DNA of 15,494 bases from Bacteroidales bacterium UBA4417 (GTDB taxonomy: Bacteria; Bacteroidota; Bacteroidia; Bacteroidales; UBA4417): contig DGQJ01000407.1 of NCBI GenBank assembly GCA_002389705.1, forward strand, positions 1 through 15,494, read 5' to 3'. A program made the translations under genes and the position numbers. The notes under the pieces are model-generated. The model was not told the origin of the DNA. It made no database searches and was given only the letters and a program-made list of their open reading frames with translations. Shown piece by piece: positions 8,052 to 15,077 of the stretch. Positions within the stretch are counted from its first letter, which is position 1; each line of letters starts with the position of its first letter.

Positions 8052-8210
8052 AAGGTACGATTTACGATTTCCGAAGTACGAATGCTGTTCAAACACATCG
8101 TAAACTGAAGCTGTAAATCGTACCTTTTACTTTTCAATCCTCCCCAATCGCTCCTCGTCAATCGCACCTCCCCAATCGTACCTCGTAAATCGTACCTCGT
8201 AAATCGAAAC
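8052..8210. repeat. Intergenic repeat element A: inverted arm plus 14-bp tandem array
   Basis: A left arm AAGGTACGATTTAC (8052-8065) is an exact inverted copy of GTAAATCGTACCTT (8113-8126), giving a 14-bp stem with a 47-nt loop. From 8116 the sequence AATCGTACCTnnTA recurs, and from 8146 four full 14-nt units follow in tandem: 8146-8159, 8160-8173, 8174-8187 and 8188-8201. The last two are identical (AATCGTACCTCGTA). The array ends at the SPFH stop codon. It fills the gap between convergent tnaA and the SPFH gene. T-rich sequence follows the stem on both strands, so it could also end transcription from both sides. The same unit recurs at 14817-14926. Confidence 0.85.
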
Positions 8211-9097
8211 TATGATTTAACAATGGTTGGCGGCACATCTTTCCCTTTAACCGGGACAATTCCACCCATTTCGCTCATCACATTCACCAGGTCGGAGCCG
8301 GTTGGAACCACAATTTTCGCGTTGTTCATCAGGGCTGTTTCCATAGCCTGTATTCTTCTGAGTAACTGGGCATTTCCGATGAAATATTTTTCGGCAGCTT
8401 CGTTTACCAGTGCGATAGCCTGGGCTTCACCTTCGGCCCGCAGAATGGCAGCTTGTTTTACCCCTTCGGCCTTGCGGATTTCGGCCCGTTTTTCACCATC
8501 TGCCTTGGTTTCGGTGGCGGTAGCAAAGTCGATGGCTGCTATTTTTTCGTTTTCGGCCTTCACAATTTTATTCATGGTTTCCTGAACGTCCTTGGGCGGA
8601 TCAATTTCCTTAAGTTCGGTTCGTACAATCTCGATACCCCAGTTGTGGGTTTCATCGAGCAGGGTTCCGTGCAGTTCCTTATTTATCTTTCCTCGCTCAC
8701 TGTTGGCCGATTTCAGGGTCATGGTACCGATGATGTTACGCAGGGTGGTACGTGCCAGGTTCACAATCTGGTACTCGATGCTGTTTACATTATACTGCGA
8801 ATTTTTAACGCTTTCCTCGTCCGGTTTAATTTTAAAATACACCTGGGCATCCACGCGCGCATTCAGGTTATCGTTGGTAATAATTTCCTGGGGCTCGGCA
8901 TTAATCATTTTCTCGGTAATGTTGATTTTGTACATCTTGTCAATACCCGGTATAATCCAGTTGAAGCCGGGAGTGGCAAAATGATGATACTTACCTAGTC
9001 TTTCGACCAGGGCCCGGTTGGTGGGTCGTACAATGCGGATGCCTGCAAAAAAGAACAGGACAACAATAACAATAATTACAGATAACAGATTTTCCAT
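8210..9097 (-). CDS. SPFH/Band 7 (stomatin- or QmcA-like) membrane protein
   Basis: A 295-residue protein with one N-terminal membrane helix (about 4-20), then an SPFH/prohibitin domain (IVRPTNRALVERLGKYHHFA, TPGFNWIIPGID, then IITNDNLNARVDAQVYFKI), and a long Ala/Glu/Lys-rich coiled coil (KAENEKIAAIDFATATETKA onward, with repeated KAEG and RAEG units). It ends in a hydrophobic patch with VVPTGSDL. Stomatin-like proteins form large oligomeric cages on the membrane and are linked to membrane microdomains and protease control. They are often encoded beside an NfeD protein, but none is next to it here. A TATATTTG -7 element lies upstream (9160-9153). Length is normal for the family. Confidence 0.92.
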   Translation of the reverse strand: MENLLSVIIVIVVLFFFAGIRIVRPTNRALVERLGKYHHFATPGFNWIIPGIDKMYKINITEKMINAEPQEIITNDNLNARVDAQVYFKIKPDEESVKNSQYNVNSIEYQIVNLARTTLRNIIGTMTLKSANSERGKINKELHGTLLDETHNWGIEIVRTELKEIDPPKDVQETMNKIVKAENEKIAAIDFATATETKADGEKRAEIRKAEGVKQAAILRAEGEAQAIALVNEAAEKYFIGNAQLLRRIQAMETALMNNAKIVVPTGSDLVNVMSEMGGIVPVKGKDVPPTIVKS

Positions 9098-9152
9098 ATT
9101 GATGGTTTTAGAAGTGTTTAATGCCGGAAAAACATCCGGAAATGTATTAGCA

Positions 9153-9160
9153 CAAATATA
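9153..9160 (-). promoter_or_regulatory. Promoter -7 element for the SPFH gene
   Basis: The minus strand reads TATATTTG, an exact TAnnTTTG match, about 56 nt before the ATG at 9097. No clear TTG was found at the expected -33 distance. The rest of the 9098-9361 gap shows nothing else recognisable. Confidence 0.5.
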
Positions 9161-9361
9161 CCAACATATAATATGAATAGCAGACTTTTTTTGTAAATAA
9201 ATTTTCGAAAATTAATACAGATTAGAATAAAAATTCTGGCTGAAAATTTGAATTTAAATACCGTATAAATACAATTGGCAGGCTTCCGGTATCTTTTCCT
9301 GATAACAAGCCCGGGCCGTTCAATTTATCAATTTCACCAGAAAACAGATTGAATGAAACTT

Positions 9362-9808
9362 TTATTTTATCTTCCAGAAATAGAACTCCGGATAATAGTG
9401 ATATGGATCATTGTTCGACTTGAGCGTCATTACCGTGTCAGAAATATAAGTCAGATCTACATCAGATATACCAAAAATATGCGATCCGGCAAAGGAACTA
9501 TATGGAGGGTAATGAGCACTGAAAAATAATTTCAGCTTGTCATCCGATTGTGATACTATCTGTATTTCGCCATTTTCAACGGAAGTGGTTGCATCGATGT
9601 AAATGGAATAAGTAAGGTCGGGATTAATAACCAGTTTATCGTAAATAATGCGGTGCATTACGTTTACACCTGCACTATCGTACACAACTACGGTTGGTTC
9701 CCAGTTTCCATAAATGGAGCTGTATTTAGTGTTTAGGTTGTCTGAATCTTCAATATTACAGGCAGTTACACCTAACAGAATACTGATTAAAATGATTGTA
9801 ATTCTCAT
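9362..9808 (-). CDS. Small lipoprotein, lipocalin-like, function unknown
   Basis: A 148-residue secreted lipoprotein. The signal peptide MRITIILISILLGVTAC has a lipobox VTAC with Cys17 as the lipidation site. The mature part begins with an acidic, Asn-rich linker, then YGNWEPTVVVYDSAG and alternating beta-strand-like stretches (KLVINPDLTYSIYIDA, GEIQIVSQSDDKLKLFF). This resembles the small lipocalin-like lipoproteins common in Bacteroidota (GNW near the start, a -NPDGTY-type turn), but the match is by pattern only. It is a single-gene unit, visibly richer in A+T than its neighbours, with a promoter-like site at 9909-9942. No function can be given. Confidence 0.7.
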   Translation of the reverse strand: MRITIILISILLGVTACNIEDSDNLNTKYSSIYGNWEPTVVVYDSAGVNVMHRIIYDKLVINPDLTYSIYIDATTSVENGEIQIVSQSDDKLKLFFSAHYPPYSSFAGSHIFGISDVDLTYISDTVMTLKSNNDPYHYYPEFYFWKIK

Positions 9809-9908
9809 ATATTCACTTTTTACAATTTAGAAAAAAACTTTTGAGGTTACGACCTTTAATTGAATTCAAATCGTATTTCCTGAATATGAACGGAATACTA
9901 ATTCATAG

Positions 9909-9942
9909 CAAAGTTAGTGAGTTTAACCTTCACAAACTACAA
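9909..9942 (-). promoter_or_regulatory. Bacteroidota-type promoter for the small lipoprotein gene
   Basis: On the minus strand TTG (9942-9940) precedes TAACTTTG (9916-9909), an exact TAnnTTTG match, by 23 nt. The leader before the ATG at 9808 would be about 95 nt. Confidence 0.45.
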
Positions 9943-10049
9943 TTGAAATTTAAATCAATAATGTTGCTTGTGACTTTGATTTAAACTACTCAAAATTGCC
10001 GTTAATAAAGTCGCAGATTTTCACATTTTCAAATCTTTAATTTATTCTT

Positions 10050-10057
10050 TACCTTCG
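10050..10057 (+). promoter_or_regulatory. Promoter -7 element for pgk
   Basis: TACCTTCG matches seven of eight positions of TAnnTTTG and lies 28 nt before the pgk ATG. The upstream region is A+T-rich with no clear TTG at -33. Confidence 0.45.
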
Positions 10058-10085
10058 CAATTCCGAAATTTCAAATTCTCATCAT

Positions 10086-11345
10086 ATGAAAAACATTGAT
10101 TCTTACGATTTTACAGGTAAACGTGCCCTCATCAGGGTCGATTTTAACGTCCCGCTCGACGATAATCAGAAGATTACCGACACCACCCGTATTGATGCCG
10201 CTTTGCCTACCATTCGCAAGATACTTGCCGGCGGAGGTTCAACCATACTGTGTTCGCACCTGGGCCGCCCAAAGAAAATAGGCGAGCCAAAACTGTCGCT
10301 CCGTCACCTGGTTCCTTACCTGGAGCAGGTTTTGGGTGTACCGGTTAAATTTGCCGACGACTGTATGGGTCAGTCAGCTGCCGACCTTTCGGCCACGCTA
10401 AAACCAGGCGAAGTGCTGCTGCTCGAAAACCTTCGTTACTACGAAGAAGAAGAAGGGAAAGCACGCCTGCCCGAAACTGCTACCGACGAGGAAAAAGCCG
10501 CTGCAAAATCGCGCGTAAAAGCTTCGCAGAAGGAATTCACCAAAAAACTGGCCGGCTATGCTGACTGTTATGTGAACGATGCTTACGGAACAGCCCACCG
10601 TGCACATGCTTCAACCGCCCTGGTAGCAGCATATTTCCCCAACGATAAAATGTTCGGCTACCTGATGAACAATGAGGTTAGCAACATTACAAAAGTGCTG
10701 CACGAAGCTCAGCACCCGTTTACTGCCGTGTTGGGCGGCGCTAAGGTTTCGAGCAAAATCGAAATTATTAACAACCTGCTGAGCAAGGTGGATAACCTGA
10801 TCATCGGCGGGGGTATGATGTTTACCTTTATCAAAGCCAAAGGCGGGCAGATCGGCGGATCGCTGGTTGAGAACGAATACATCGAACTGGCTAAAAACAT
10901 TATGGCTGGGGCCGAAGAACTGGGCGTTAAAATCCTGATCCCGACCGATGCTGTTATTGCCAACGCTTTTGCTGATGATGCCGAGCGCAAGGTTTGTAAA
11001 TCGAACGAAATCCCCGATGGATGGCTGGGTATGGATATAGGTCCCGAAACCATTAAGTATTTCAGCGAGGTGCTGGTGGGTTCAAAAACCATTTTATGGA
11101 ACGGACCTATGGGCGTTTTCGAAATGTGCAACTTCCAGAAGGGTACCAAAGATATTGCCCTGGCTATTGCTGAATCGACCAAACAGGGTGGGTTCTCGCT
11201 GGTTGGTGGTGGCGACTCAGTTGCTGCCGTGAATAAATTCAAACTGGCCGATAAAGTAAGCTATGTTTCCACCGGTGGAGGCGCCATGCTCGAATCTATC
11301 GAAGGCAAAGTGCTGCCAGGTGTAAAAGCAATACTCGAAGACTAA
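10086..11345 (+). CDS. pgk: Phosphoglycerate kinase
   Basis: A 419-residue cytosolic glycolytic enzyme that transfers phosphate from 1,3-bisphosphoglycerate to ADP. Substrate-side motifs are RVDFNVPLD (17-25), SHLGRPK (57-63), [10 protein letters not shown] (114-123) and [13 protein letters not shown] (165-177). Nucleotide-side motifs are LGGAKVSSK (216-224), WNGPMGVFE (338-346) and GGGDSVAAV (374-382), and the chain ends STGGGAMLE and LPGVKAI. A charged insertion after [10 protein letters not shown] (about 124-150, rich in Glu, Ala and Lys) makes it longer than the roughly 395 residues of many bacterial enzymes, as is common in Bacteroidota. The ATG at 10086 gives the normal N-terminus. It is a single-gene unit with its own promoter-like element and a strong terminator. 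Confidence 0.98.
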   Translation: MKNIDSYDFTGKRALIRVDFNVPLDDNQKITDTTRIDAALPTIRKILAGGGSTILCSHLGRPKKIGEPKLSLRHLVPYLEQVLGVPVKFADDCMGQSAADLSATLKPGEVLLLENLRYYEEEEGKARLPETATDEEKAAAKSRVKASQKEFTKKLAGYADCYVNDAYGTAHRAHASTALVAAYFPNDKMFGYLMNNEVSNITKVLHEAQHPFTAVLGGAKVSSKIEIINNLLSKVDNLIIGGGMMFTFIKAKGGQIGGSLVENEYIELAKNIMAGAEELGVKILIPTDAVIANAFADDAERKVCKSNEIPDGWLGMDIGPETIKYFSEVLVGSKTILWNGPMGVFEMCNFQKGTKDIALAIAESTKQGGFSLVGGGDSVAAVNKFKLADKVSYVSTGGGAMLESIEGKVLPGVKAILED

Positions 11346-11398
11346 GATTACAGTCGGAAATTAATTTTAGTGCCGGTTTATAGCCCCCGCGAAACGCA

Positions 11399-11445
11399 AA
11401 CCGCGTGAAAGATGATTCTCATCATTTCACGCGGTTAATTTTTTT
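11399..11445 (+). terminator. Intrinsic terminator after pgk
   Basis: AACCGCGTGAAAGATGA (11399-11415) pairs with the sequence to 11436 (ending TTTCACGCGGTT), leaving a three-base loop and one bulged A. The 17-bp stem is followed by a run of seven T (11439-11445). It lies about 50 nt after the pgk stop. Confidence 0.9.
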
Positions 11446-11451
11446 CAGCCT

Positions 11452-11561
11452 TTATTTTTGTTTGGGCAACGGGAAACCGAGCCCGAAATTCAGGATGGTA
11501 TCCTTTTTGGAATTAAGATAGAAATCTTAATTCGATTCACCGGTAGGGATGGTTCCTTGGT
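11452..11561 (-). pseudogene. Possible C-terminal gene relic, outer-membrane-protein-like
   Basis: On the minus strand a short frame ends in DTILNFGLGFPLPKQK and a TAA at 11454-11452. Its alternating hydrophobic pattern and Pro/Lys ending resemble the last strand of an outer-membrane beta-barrel or similar Bacteroidota protein. The same frame carries an in-frame TAA at 11529-11527, preceded by GTIPTGESN, so no intact gene exists. The break falls inside a perfect palindrome (11510-11533). It could equally be chance coding-like sequence; the family is not identified. Confidence 0.25.
11510..11533. repeat. Perfect A+T-rich palindrome
   Basis: GAATTAAGAT (11510-11519) and ATCTTAATTC (11524-11533) are exact inverted copies around the loop AGAA. 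No T-run follows on either strand, so it is not a standard terminator. It lies between the 3' ends of pgk and cvpA. Confidence 0.75.
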
Positions 11562-11604
11562 TTTATGCTGGCAATAATTCAGGCAATGGTATCAGGTTCT
11601 ACCC

Positions 11605-12114
11605 TTATTTTACCAGTTCCTTTGCCTCTGTTGTATATTTCTTCACTACCGGTAACACGGCGGGAGCAACGGCAGCCACGGGTTTATATAGTACCGAGTC
11701 CTGCTTTTGGCGGGCTGTGAATAAACTTCCATGTGGATCGATATGCGAAAAAAACAGGAACAGGAAACTGGCAATCAGTGCTCCTTTTACAATGCCAAGC
11801 AGGGCGCCGGCCAGGCGGTTTACAATCCCCAGCCCCACGGTTTTCACCACGCCGGTCAAAAATCTTCCGAGCAGGAATATCAGCACCACCACAATTACAA
11901 ATGTAACTATATAGGCAATCAGGGTAAGGTTGCTGCTTTTCATCCCAAGGTCATTTCGCAGCCATGCAGCCGTAAACTCCGAAAAATGTGATGCCGCGTA
12001 AAATCCCAGCACCAGCCCGGCCAGCGTGGCGATACTTACCAGGAAACCGTTGGTGAATCCCTTAAATGCAAAGTAAAACAGGAAGATGGCAAGTATAATA
12101 TCCAGTGTCGACAT
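11605..12114 (-). CDS. cvpA: CvpA-family inner membrane protein
   Basis: A 169-residue membrane protein with four predicted membrane helices (about 3-25, 28-45, 64-90 and 100-122). Family marks are the N-terminal LDIILAIFLFYFAFKGFTNG, the Gly-rich second helix, and the segment GLGIVNRLAGALLGIVKGAL, a good match to the NRxxGxxxGxxxG pattern of CvpA. The tail (about 125-169) is polar and basic. In enterobacteria CvpA is needed for colicin V production and for envelope stress tolerance; its molecular role is not settled. The gene follows the MlaF-like gene on the same strand after a 208-bp gap, so co-transcription is possible but not shown. ATG at 12114. Confidence 0.88.
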   Translation of the reverse strand: MSTLDIILAIFLFYFAFKGFTNGFLVSIATLAGLVLGFYAASHFSEFTAAWLRNDLGMKSSNLTLIAYIVTFVIVVVLIFLLGRFLTGVVKTVGLGIVNRLAGALLGIVKGALIASFLFLFFSHIDPHGSLFTARQKQDSVLYKPVAAVAPAVLPVVKKYTTEAKELVK

Positions 12115-12322
12115 CAGGTTTGCAGGGTTTGCGCTTTGCGCGATTTATAAGTCAAAATGACAGGAAGTTACAATTAGCCGGAAGCAGGCAGGCCACGTTT
12201 ATATAGTTACAAGTTTTGTTTTTACAGAAGTTTTTTGATGAAAAATCTGAAAGCAGCAGTCACTTTTTCATTCATCATTCTGTGTTAAGTATTTTTAATT
12301 CTTAACCACAAGCCCAGGCTGT

Positions 12323-13087
12323 TTAGCCAATTCTTCCATCGGTCGGTCGCAGCCGCTTGGTAAGATCGGAAGTAAAAACGAAAGCCTGTAATTCGGGGTT
12401 ATCGGTATGCAGGATGTTGTTTTTGGTTCCTTCCCACCATAATTTACCTTTGTAGATAAAGTAAATTTTTTCGCCGATTTCCAACACCGAGTTCATATCG
12501 TGGGTAACCACCACGGTGGTCATATTATATTCCAGCGTAATTTCCTTTATCAGTTCGTCAATCAGGTGTGCAGTCTGTGGGTCGAGCCCCGAGTTGGGTT
12601 CATCGCAAAACAGGTAACGTGGATTCATGGAAATAGCCCTGGCAATAGCCACACGTTTTTTCATTCCGCCGCTCAGTTCGCTGGGGTACAACTTATTCAC
12701 ATTACCCAGGTTAACCCGCGAAAGACAAAAATTGGCACGTTCCAGTTTTTGTTGTTGCGTTTGTTTGGTGAACATAGTAAGCGGGAACATTACATTTTCC
12801 TCAACGGTGAGCGAATCGAACAAAGCCCCACCCTGGAAAAGCATCCCGATTTCCTGCCTGATTTCTTTCATTTCGTTGAACGACATTTTCGAAAATGCGC
12901 GTCCATCGTAAAATACCTGTCCTGAGTTGGCTTCGAGCAAACCAACCAGGCATTTAAGCAAAACCGTTTTACCCATACCGCTCTGGCCAATAATGAGGTT
13001 GGTCTGTCCTTTTTCGAGGCGCACCGATACATTATCGAGTACCAGGCGGTCGCCAAAGCTTTTGCTGATGTTTTTCCCTTCGATCAT
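12323..13087 (-). CDS. mlaF: MlaF-like ABC transporter ATPase (lipid transport)
   Basis: A 254-residue ABC ATPase. Walker A is GQSGMGKT (34-41), the Q-loop Gln is 85 (MLFQGGALFDSLTVEENV, typical of the MlaF/Ttg2A group), the signature is LSGGMKKR (138-145), Walker B is YLFCDEP with Asp162-Glu163, and the switch His is 196. The GALFDSLTV stretch and the adjacent MlaE-type permease place it in the MCE-linked phospholipid transporter family, which keeps outer-membrane lipid asymmetry. It overlaps the permease gene by four bases (ATGA). The family usually also needs an MCE (MlaD) protein, and none is encoded here; a 208-bp gap and cvpA follow. The C-terminal TSDLTKRLRPTDGRIG is short and polar. 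Confidence 0.9.
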   Translation of the reverse strand: MIEGKNISKSFGDRLVLDNVSVRLEKGQTNLIIGQSGMGKTVLLKCLVGLLEANSGQVFYDGRAFSKMSFNEMKEIRQEIGMLFQGGALFDSLTVEENVMFPLTMFTKQTQQQKLERANFCLSRVNLGNVNKLYPSELSGGMKKRVAIARAISMNPRYLFCDEPNSGLDPQTAHLIDELIKEITLEYNMTTVVVTHDMNSVLEIGEKIYFIYKGKLWWEGTKNNILHTDNPELQAFVFTSDLTKRLRPTDGRIG

Positions 13088-13824
13088 GCCAGCAGTATTT
13101 GAGTAAGGATCAGGTTCATAAAAATGATGGCGATGCTGCTGTACACAACGCCGTTGGTGCTTGCTTCGCCCACCTCGAGGGCTCCGCCTTTGGTGTAAAA
13201 ACCGTGATAGGCTGAAACCGAGGCAATGATGAAAGCAAAAACCACCGTTTTGGTAATAGCGTAAAAAATATCGTACATGTGGAAAAACGACTGGATTCCG
13301 TAAATATACTCAGCCGAAGGGAAAAGACCGGTCGAGATGCCTGCAAACCAGCCGCCAATTACAGCCAGCAGCATGCTCATCATAATCAGGAAAGGATTGA
13401 TGATCATGGAGGCAATAATTTTTGGTAGGATCAGGAAAGTGGCGGGGTTTATTCCCATGATTTCGAGGGCGTCAATCTGTTCGGTTACGCGCATGGTGCC
13501 CAGCTCAGAGGCAATACGCGAACCCACTTTACCAGCCAGTATCAGGCTGATGATGGTAGGCGAAAACTCGAGTTCAACACTCTGCCGGGTTACAAAACCA
13601 ATGGTGTACGACGGGATAAGCGGGGTATCGATGTTAAATGCCATTTGTATGGCCAGTACCGCACCCATAAAAACCGAAATGATGGCAACAATACCCACTG
13701 ATGCTAACCCGAGACCTTCCATTTCGACCAGCACCTGCCGGAAGTAAATCGATTGTTTTTCAGGTCGTTGGAAAGCCTGCCGGAGCATACTCAGGTAGCG
13801 GCCAAAGTGAAATAAATATTTCAT
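13084..13824 (-). CDS. mlaE: MlaE-like ABC transporter permease (lipid transport)
   Basis: A 246-residue membrane protein of the MlaE/TrgB permease family, which forms the inner-membrane channel of MCE lipid transporters. Typical features are an N-terminal amphipathic segment, five or so membrane helices, the conserved cytoplasmic stretch ELEFSPTI followed by AGKVGSRIASELGTMRVTEQ and IDALEIMGINP, and a C-terminal STNGVVYSSIAIIFMNL. The open frame reaches a TTG at 13833, but the ATG at 13824 is three codons further in and preferred. The stop overlaps the MlaF-like start, so both subunits are made from one message. A TAATTTAG sequence close to TAnnTTTG lies just upstream on the minus strand and could be the promoter. 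Confidence 0.9.
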   Translation of the reverse strand: MKYLFHFGRYLSMLRQAFQRPEKQSIYFRQVLVEMEGLGLASVGIVAIISVFMGAVLAIQMAFNIDTPLIPSYTIGFVTRQSVELEFSPTIISLILAGKVGSRIASELGTMRVTEQIDALEIMGINPATFLILPKIIASMIINPFLIMMSMLLAVIGGWFAGISTGLFPSAEYIYGIQSFFHMYDIFYAITKTVVFAFIIASVSAYHGFYTKGGALEVGEASTNGVVYSSIAIIFMNLILTQILLA

Positions 13825-13996
13825 GCTGTACAATAATTAGTGCTAAATTAGCGTAAATTTTCTGATCAGCATTCACCGGGGCTTAATTTGTAAACAAGCT
13901 AAAGAAAAAAAGATATTGATTTCAAGGGGAATGATGTAAAAGTGAATCAAATTTCGGCAAATGAATATTTTGAAAAATATAACCACAATGGCTGCC

Positions 13997-14197
13997 ATGA
14001 AGCGGCTTTTTTTAAGCCTTGCCATTATCCTTATTTTAGGATCAGTGGCATGCAGCAGCAGCGGGTACAGCAGTAAATCGGGCCGGCACAAGTCCCCGGC
14101 ATCAACCGGAAAAAGGGGTTGCGGATGCAGCATGCTGAACCCGGCAACCCGCATTTTTGACTTTTACCAGCCTGCCACTTATGACATACAAGCCTGA
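13997..14197 (+). CDS. Small Cys-containing lipoprotein, function unknown
   Basis: A 66-residue protein from the ATG at 13997; in-frame ATGs at 13961 and 13988 are also possible, giving up to 78 residues. MKRLFLSLAIILILGSVAC is a signal peptide with a lipoprotein-like cut before Cys19, followed by a Ser/Gly/Lys-rich stretch (SSSGYSSKSG), the motif GCGC and NPATRIFDF. No family was recognised. The tail overlaps the start of the SprT-like gene by 17 nt (14181-14197), which suggests translational coupling. The two Cys of GCGC could bind metal or form a disulphide; this is a guess. The signal sequence and tight coupling support it as a real gene. Confidence 0.6.
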   Translation: MKRLFLSLAIILILGSVACSSSGYSSKSGRHKSPASTGKRGCGCSMLNPATRIFDFYQPATYDIQA

Positions 14198-14795
14198 GAC
14201 GCTCGAAGGTGTCCTGGCCCGTTTCCCCCAAAAGGCACACGGGCTAACCCGGCAGTTATTCGATGAATACCATTTCCTTTTCCGTATCACTGCGCCCCGC
14301 AAATCGAGGCTGGGAAGTTTTAAAGGAGCCCGGCTGGCTGGCAGGCCGGTAATACAGGTAAATGCCGACCTTGGTCCCTATACTTTCCTGCTGGTTTTCC
14401 TGCACGAGGTAGCACACCTGGTGGTGATGAAACAGTATGGACGTAAAGCAAAACCGCATGGCGACGAATGGAAAAATGCATATCGCAGGTTGGTGCAGCC
14501 TTTTTTCGATCAACAGGTATTCCCCGAAGCGCTGGCGTTGGAACTGCGACGTTACTTTTTAAGAACACCGGCAACTTTTCACCGCGATGCCAGGCTTATA
14601 AATACACTGGCAGTTCTGGAAGGTGGCGCTGCAATAGTAACGGTGGGCGATGTACCTATGAACAGTACTTTTACCCTGGTGAGCGGCCGGCAGTTTGTGA
14701 AACTCGAAAAACTCCGCACCCGTTATAAATGCTATTGCCCGAAAACACGTAAATACTATCTTGTTCCGCGCTCGGCACAGGTGTTGCAGGCCTGA
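14181..14795 (+). CDS. SprT-like zinc metalloprotein
   Basis: A 204-residue protein from the ATG at 14181. A longer TTG-started frame from 14157 would only add eight residues that overlap the upstream gene, so it is less likely. The SprT-like core has the zinc motif HEVAH (His75, Glu76, His79) and a third ligand candidate His93 in KPHGDEW, as in SprT (PHGxxW). Family members related to SprT/Spartan are cytosolic proteases or DNA-associated metalloproteins. The C-terminus keeps FVKLEKLRTRYKCYCPKT and KYYLVPRS, but lacks the second Cys pair of the SprT zinc ribbon. This is typical of the Bacteroidota version, in which this tail takes the form of a small beta fold. Repeat element B follows the stop. 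Confidence 0.85.
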   Translation: MTYKPETLEGVLARFPQKAHGLTRQLFDEYHFLFRITAPRKSRLGSFKGARLAGRPVIQVNADLGPYTFLLVFLHEVAHLVVMKQYGRKAKPHGDEWKNAYRRLVQPFFDQQVFPEALALELRRYFLRTPATFHRDARLINTLAVLEGGAAIVTVGDVPMNSTFTLVSGRQFVKLEKLRTRYKCYCPKTRKYYLVPRSAQVLQA

Positions 14796-14816
14796 AGTAG
14801 TTAATTTATGTGCGAT

Positions 14817-14926
14817 GTACGATTTACGAATTTCAGCAATTTTGGGAGTAACGGCATCCGAATCATACTTGTTCAATCCCAGATCGCACTCCTTAAATCG
14901 TACCTTGTAAATCGTACCTCGTCAAA
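14817..14926. repeat. Intergenic repeat element B: inverted arm plus 14-bp tandem array
   Basis: The left arm GTACGATTTAC (14817-14827) is an exact inverted copy of GTAAATCGTAC (14907-14917). On the right side three 14-nt units follow one another: a diverged one at 14882-14895, AATCGTACCTTGTA (14896-14909) and AATCGTACCTCGTC (14910-14923). It has the same unit and the same layout, left inverted arm, spacer, right tandem array, as element A at 8052-8210. It lies between the SprT-like gene and the manC promoter. Confidence 0.8.
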
Positions 14927-15008
14927 TCCAAATTCAAAGTATGGATCAACGCCTTTAGCAGGTTCATAATAATTTACCTGGCGCTGGTTAATCTGAAATT
15001 GTAATTAT

Positions 15009-15016
15009 TACCTTTG
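15009..15016 (+). promoter_or_regulatory. Promoter -7 element for manC
   Basis: TACCTTTG is an exact TAnnTTTG match, about 60 nt before the manC ATG. TGG at 14985-14987 lies at the distance expected for the -33 element but is not a clean TTG. Confidence 0.55.
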
Positions 15017-15077
15017 CCGAAAAGTGACTTACCTTCAAATTGTTGTAATTTAAATTGTTATACTTAAAGTTAGCCAT

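Noticed and set aside
8116..8210. CRISPR array
   Set aside because: The 14-nt units are directly joined with no unique spacers, and no cas gene is present.
12231..12290. Terminator for the mlaEF pair
   Set aside because: Only an imperfect A+T stem with a bulge and no T-run on the minus strand was found.
14157..14795. TTG start of the SprT-like gene at 14157
   Set aside because: The ATG at 14181 fits better: it needs a shorter overlap with the upstream gene and loses no conserved residue.
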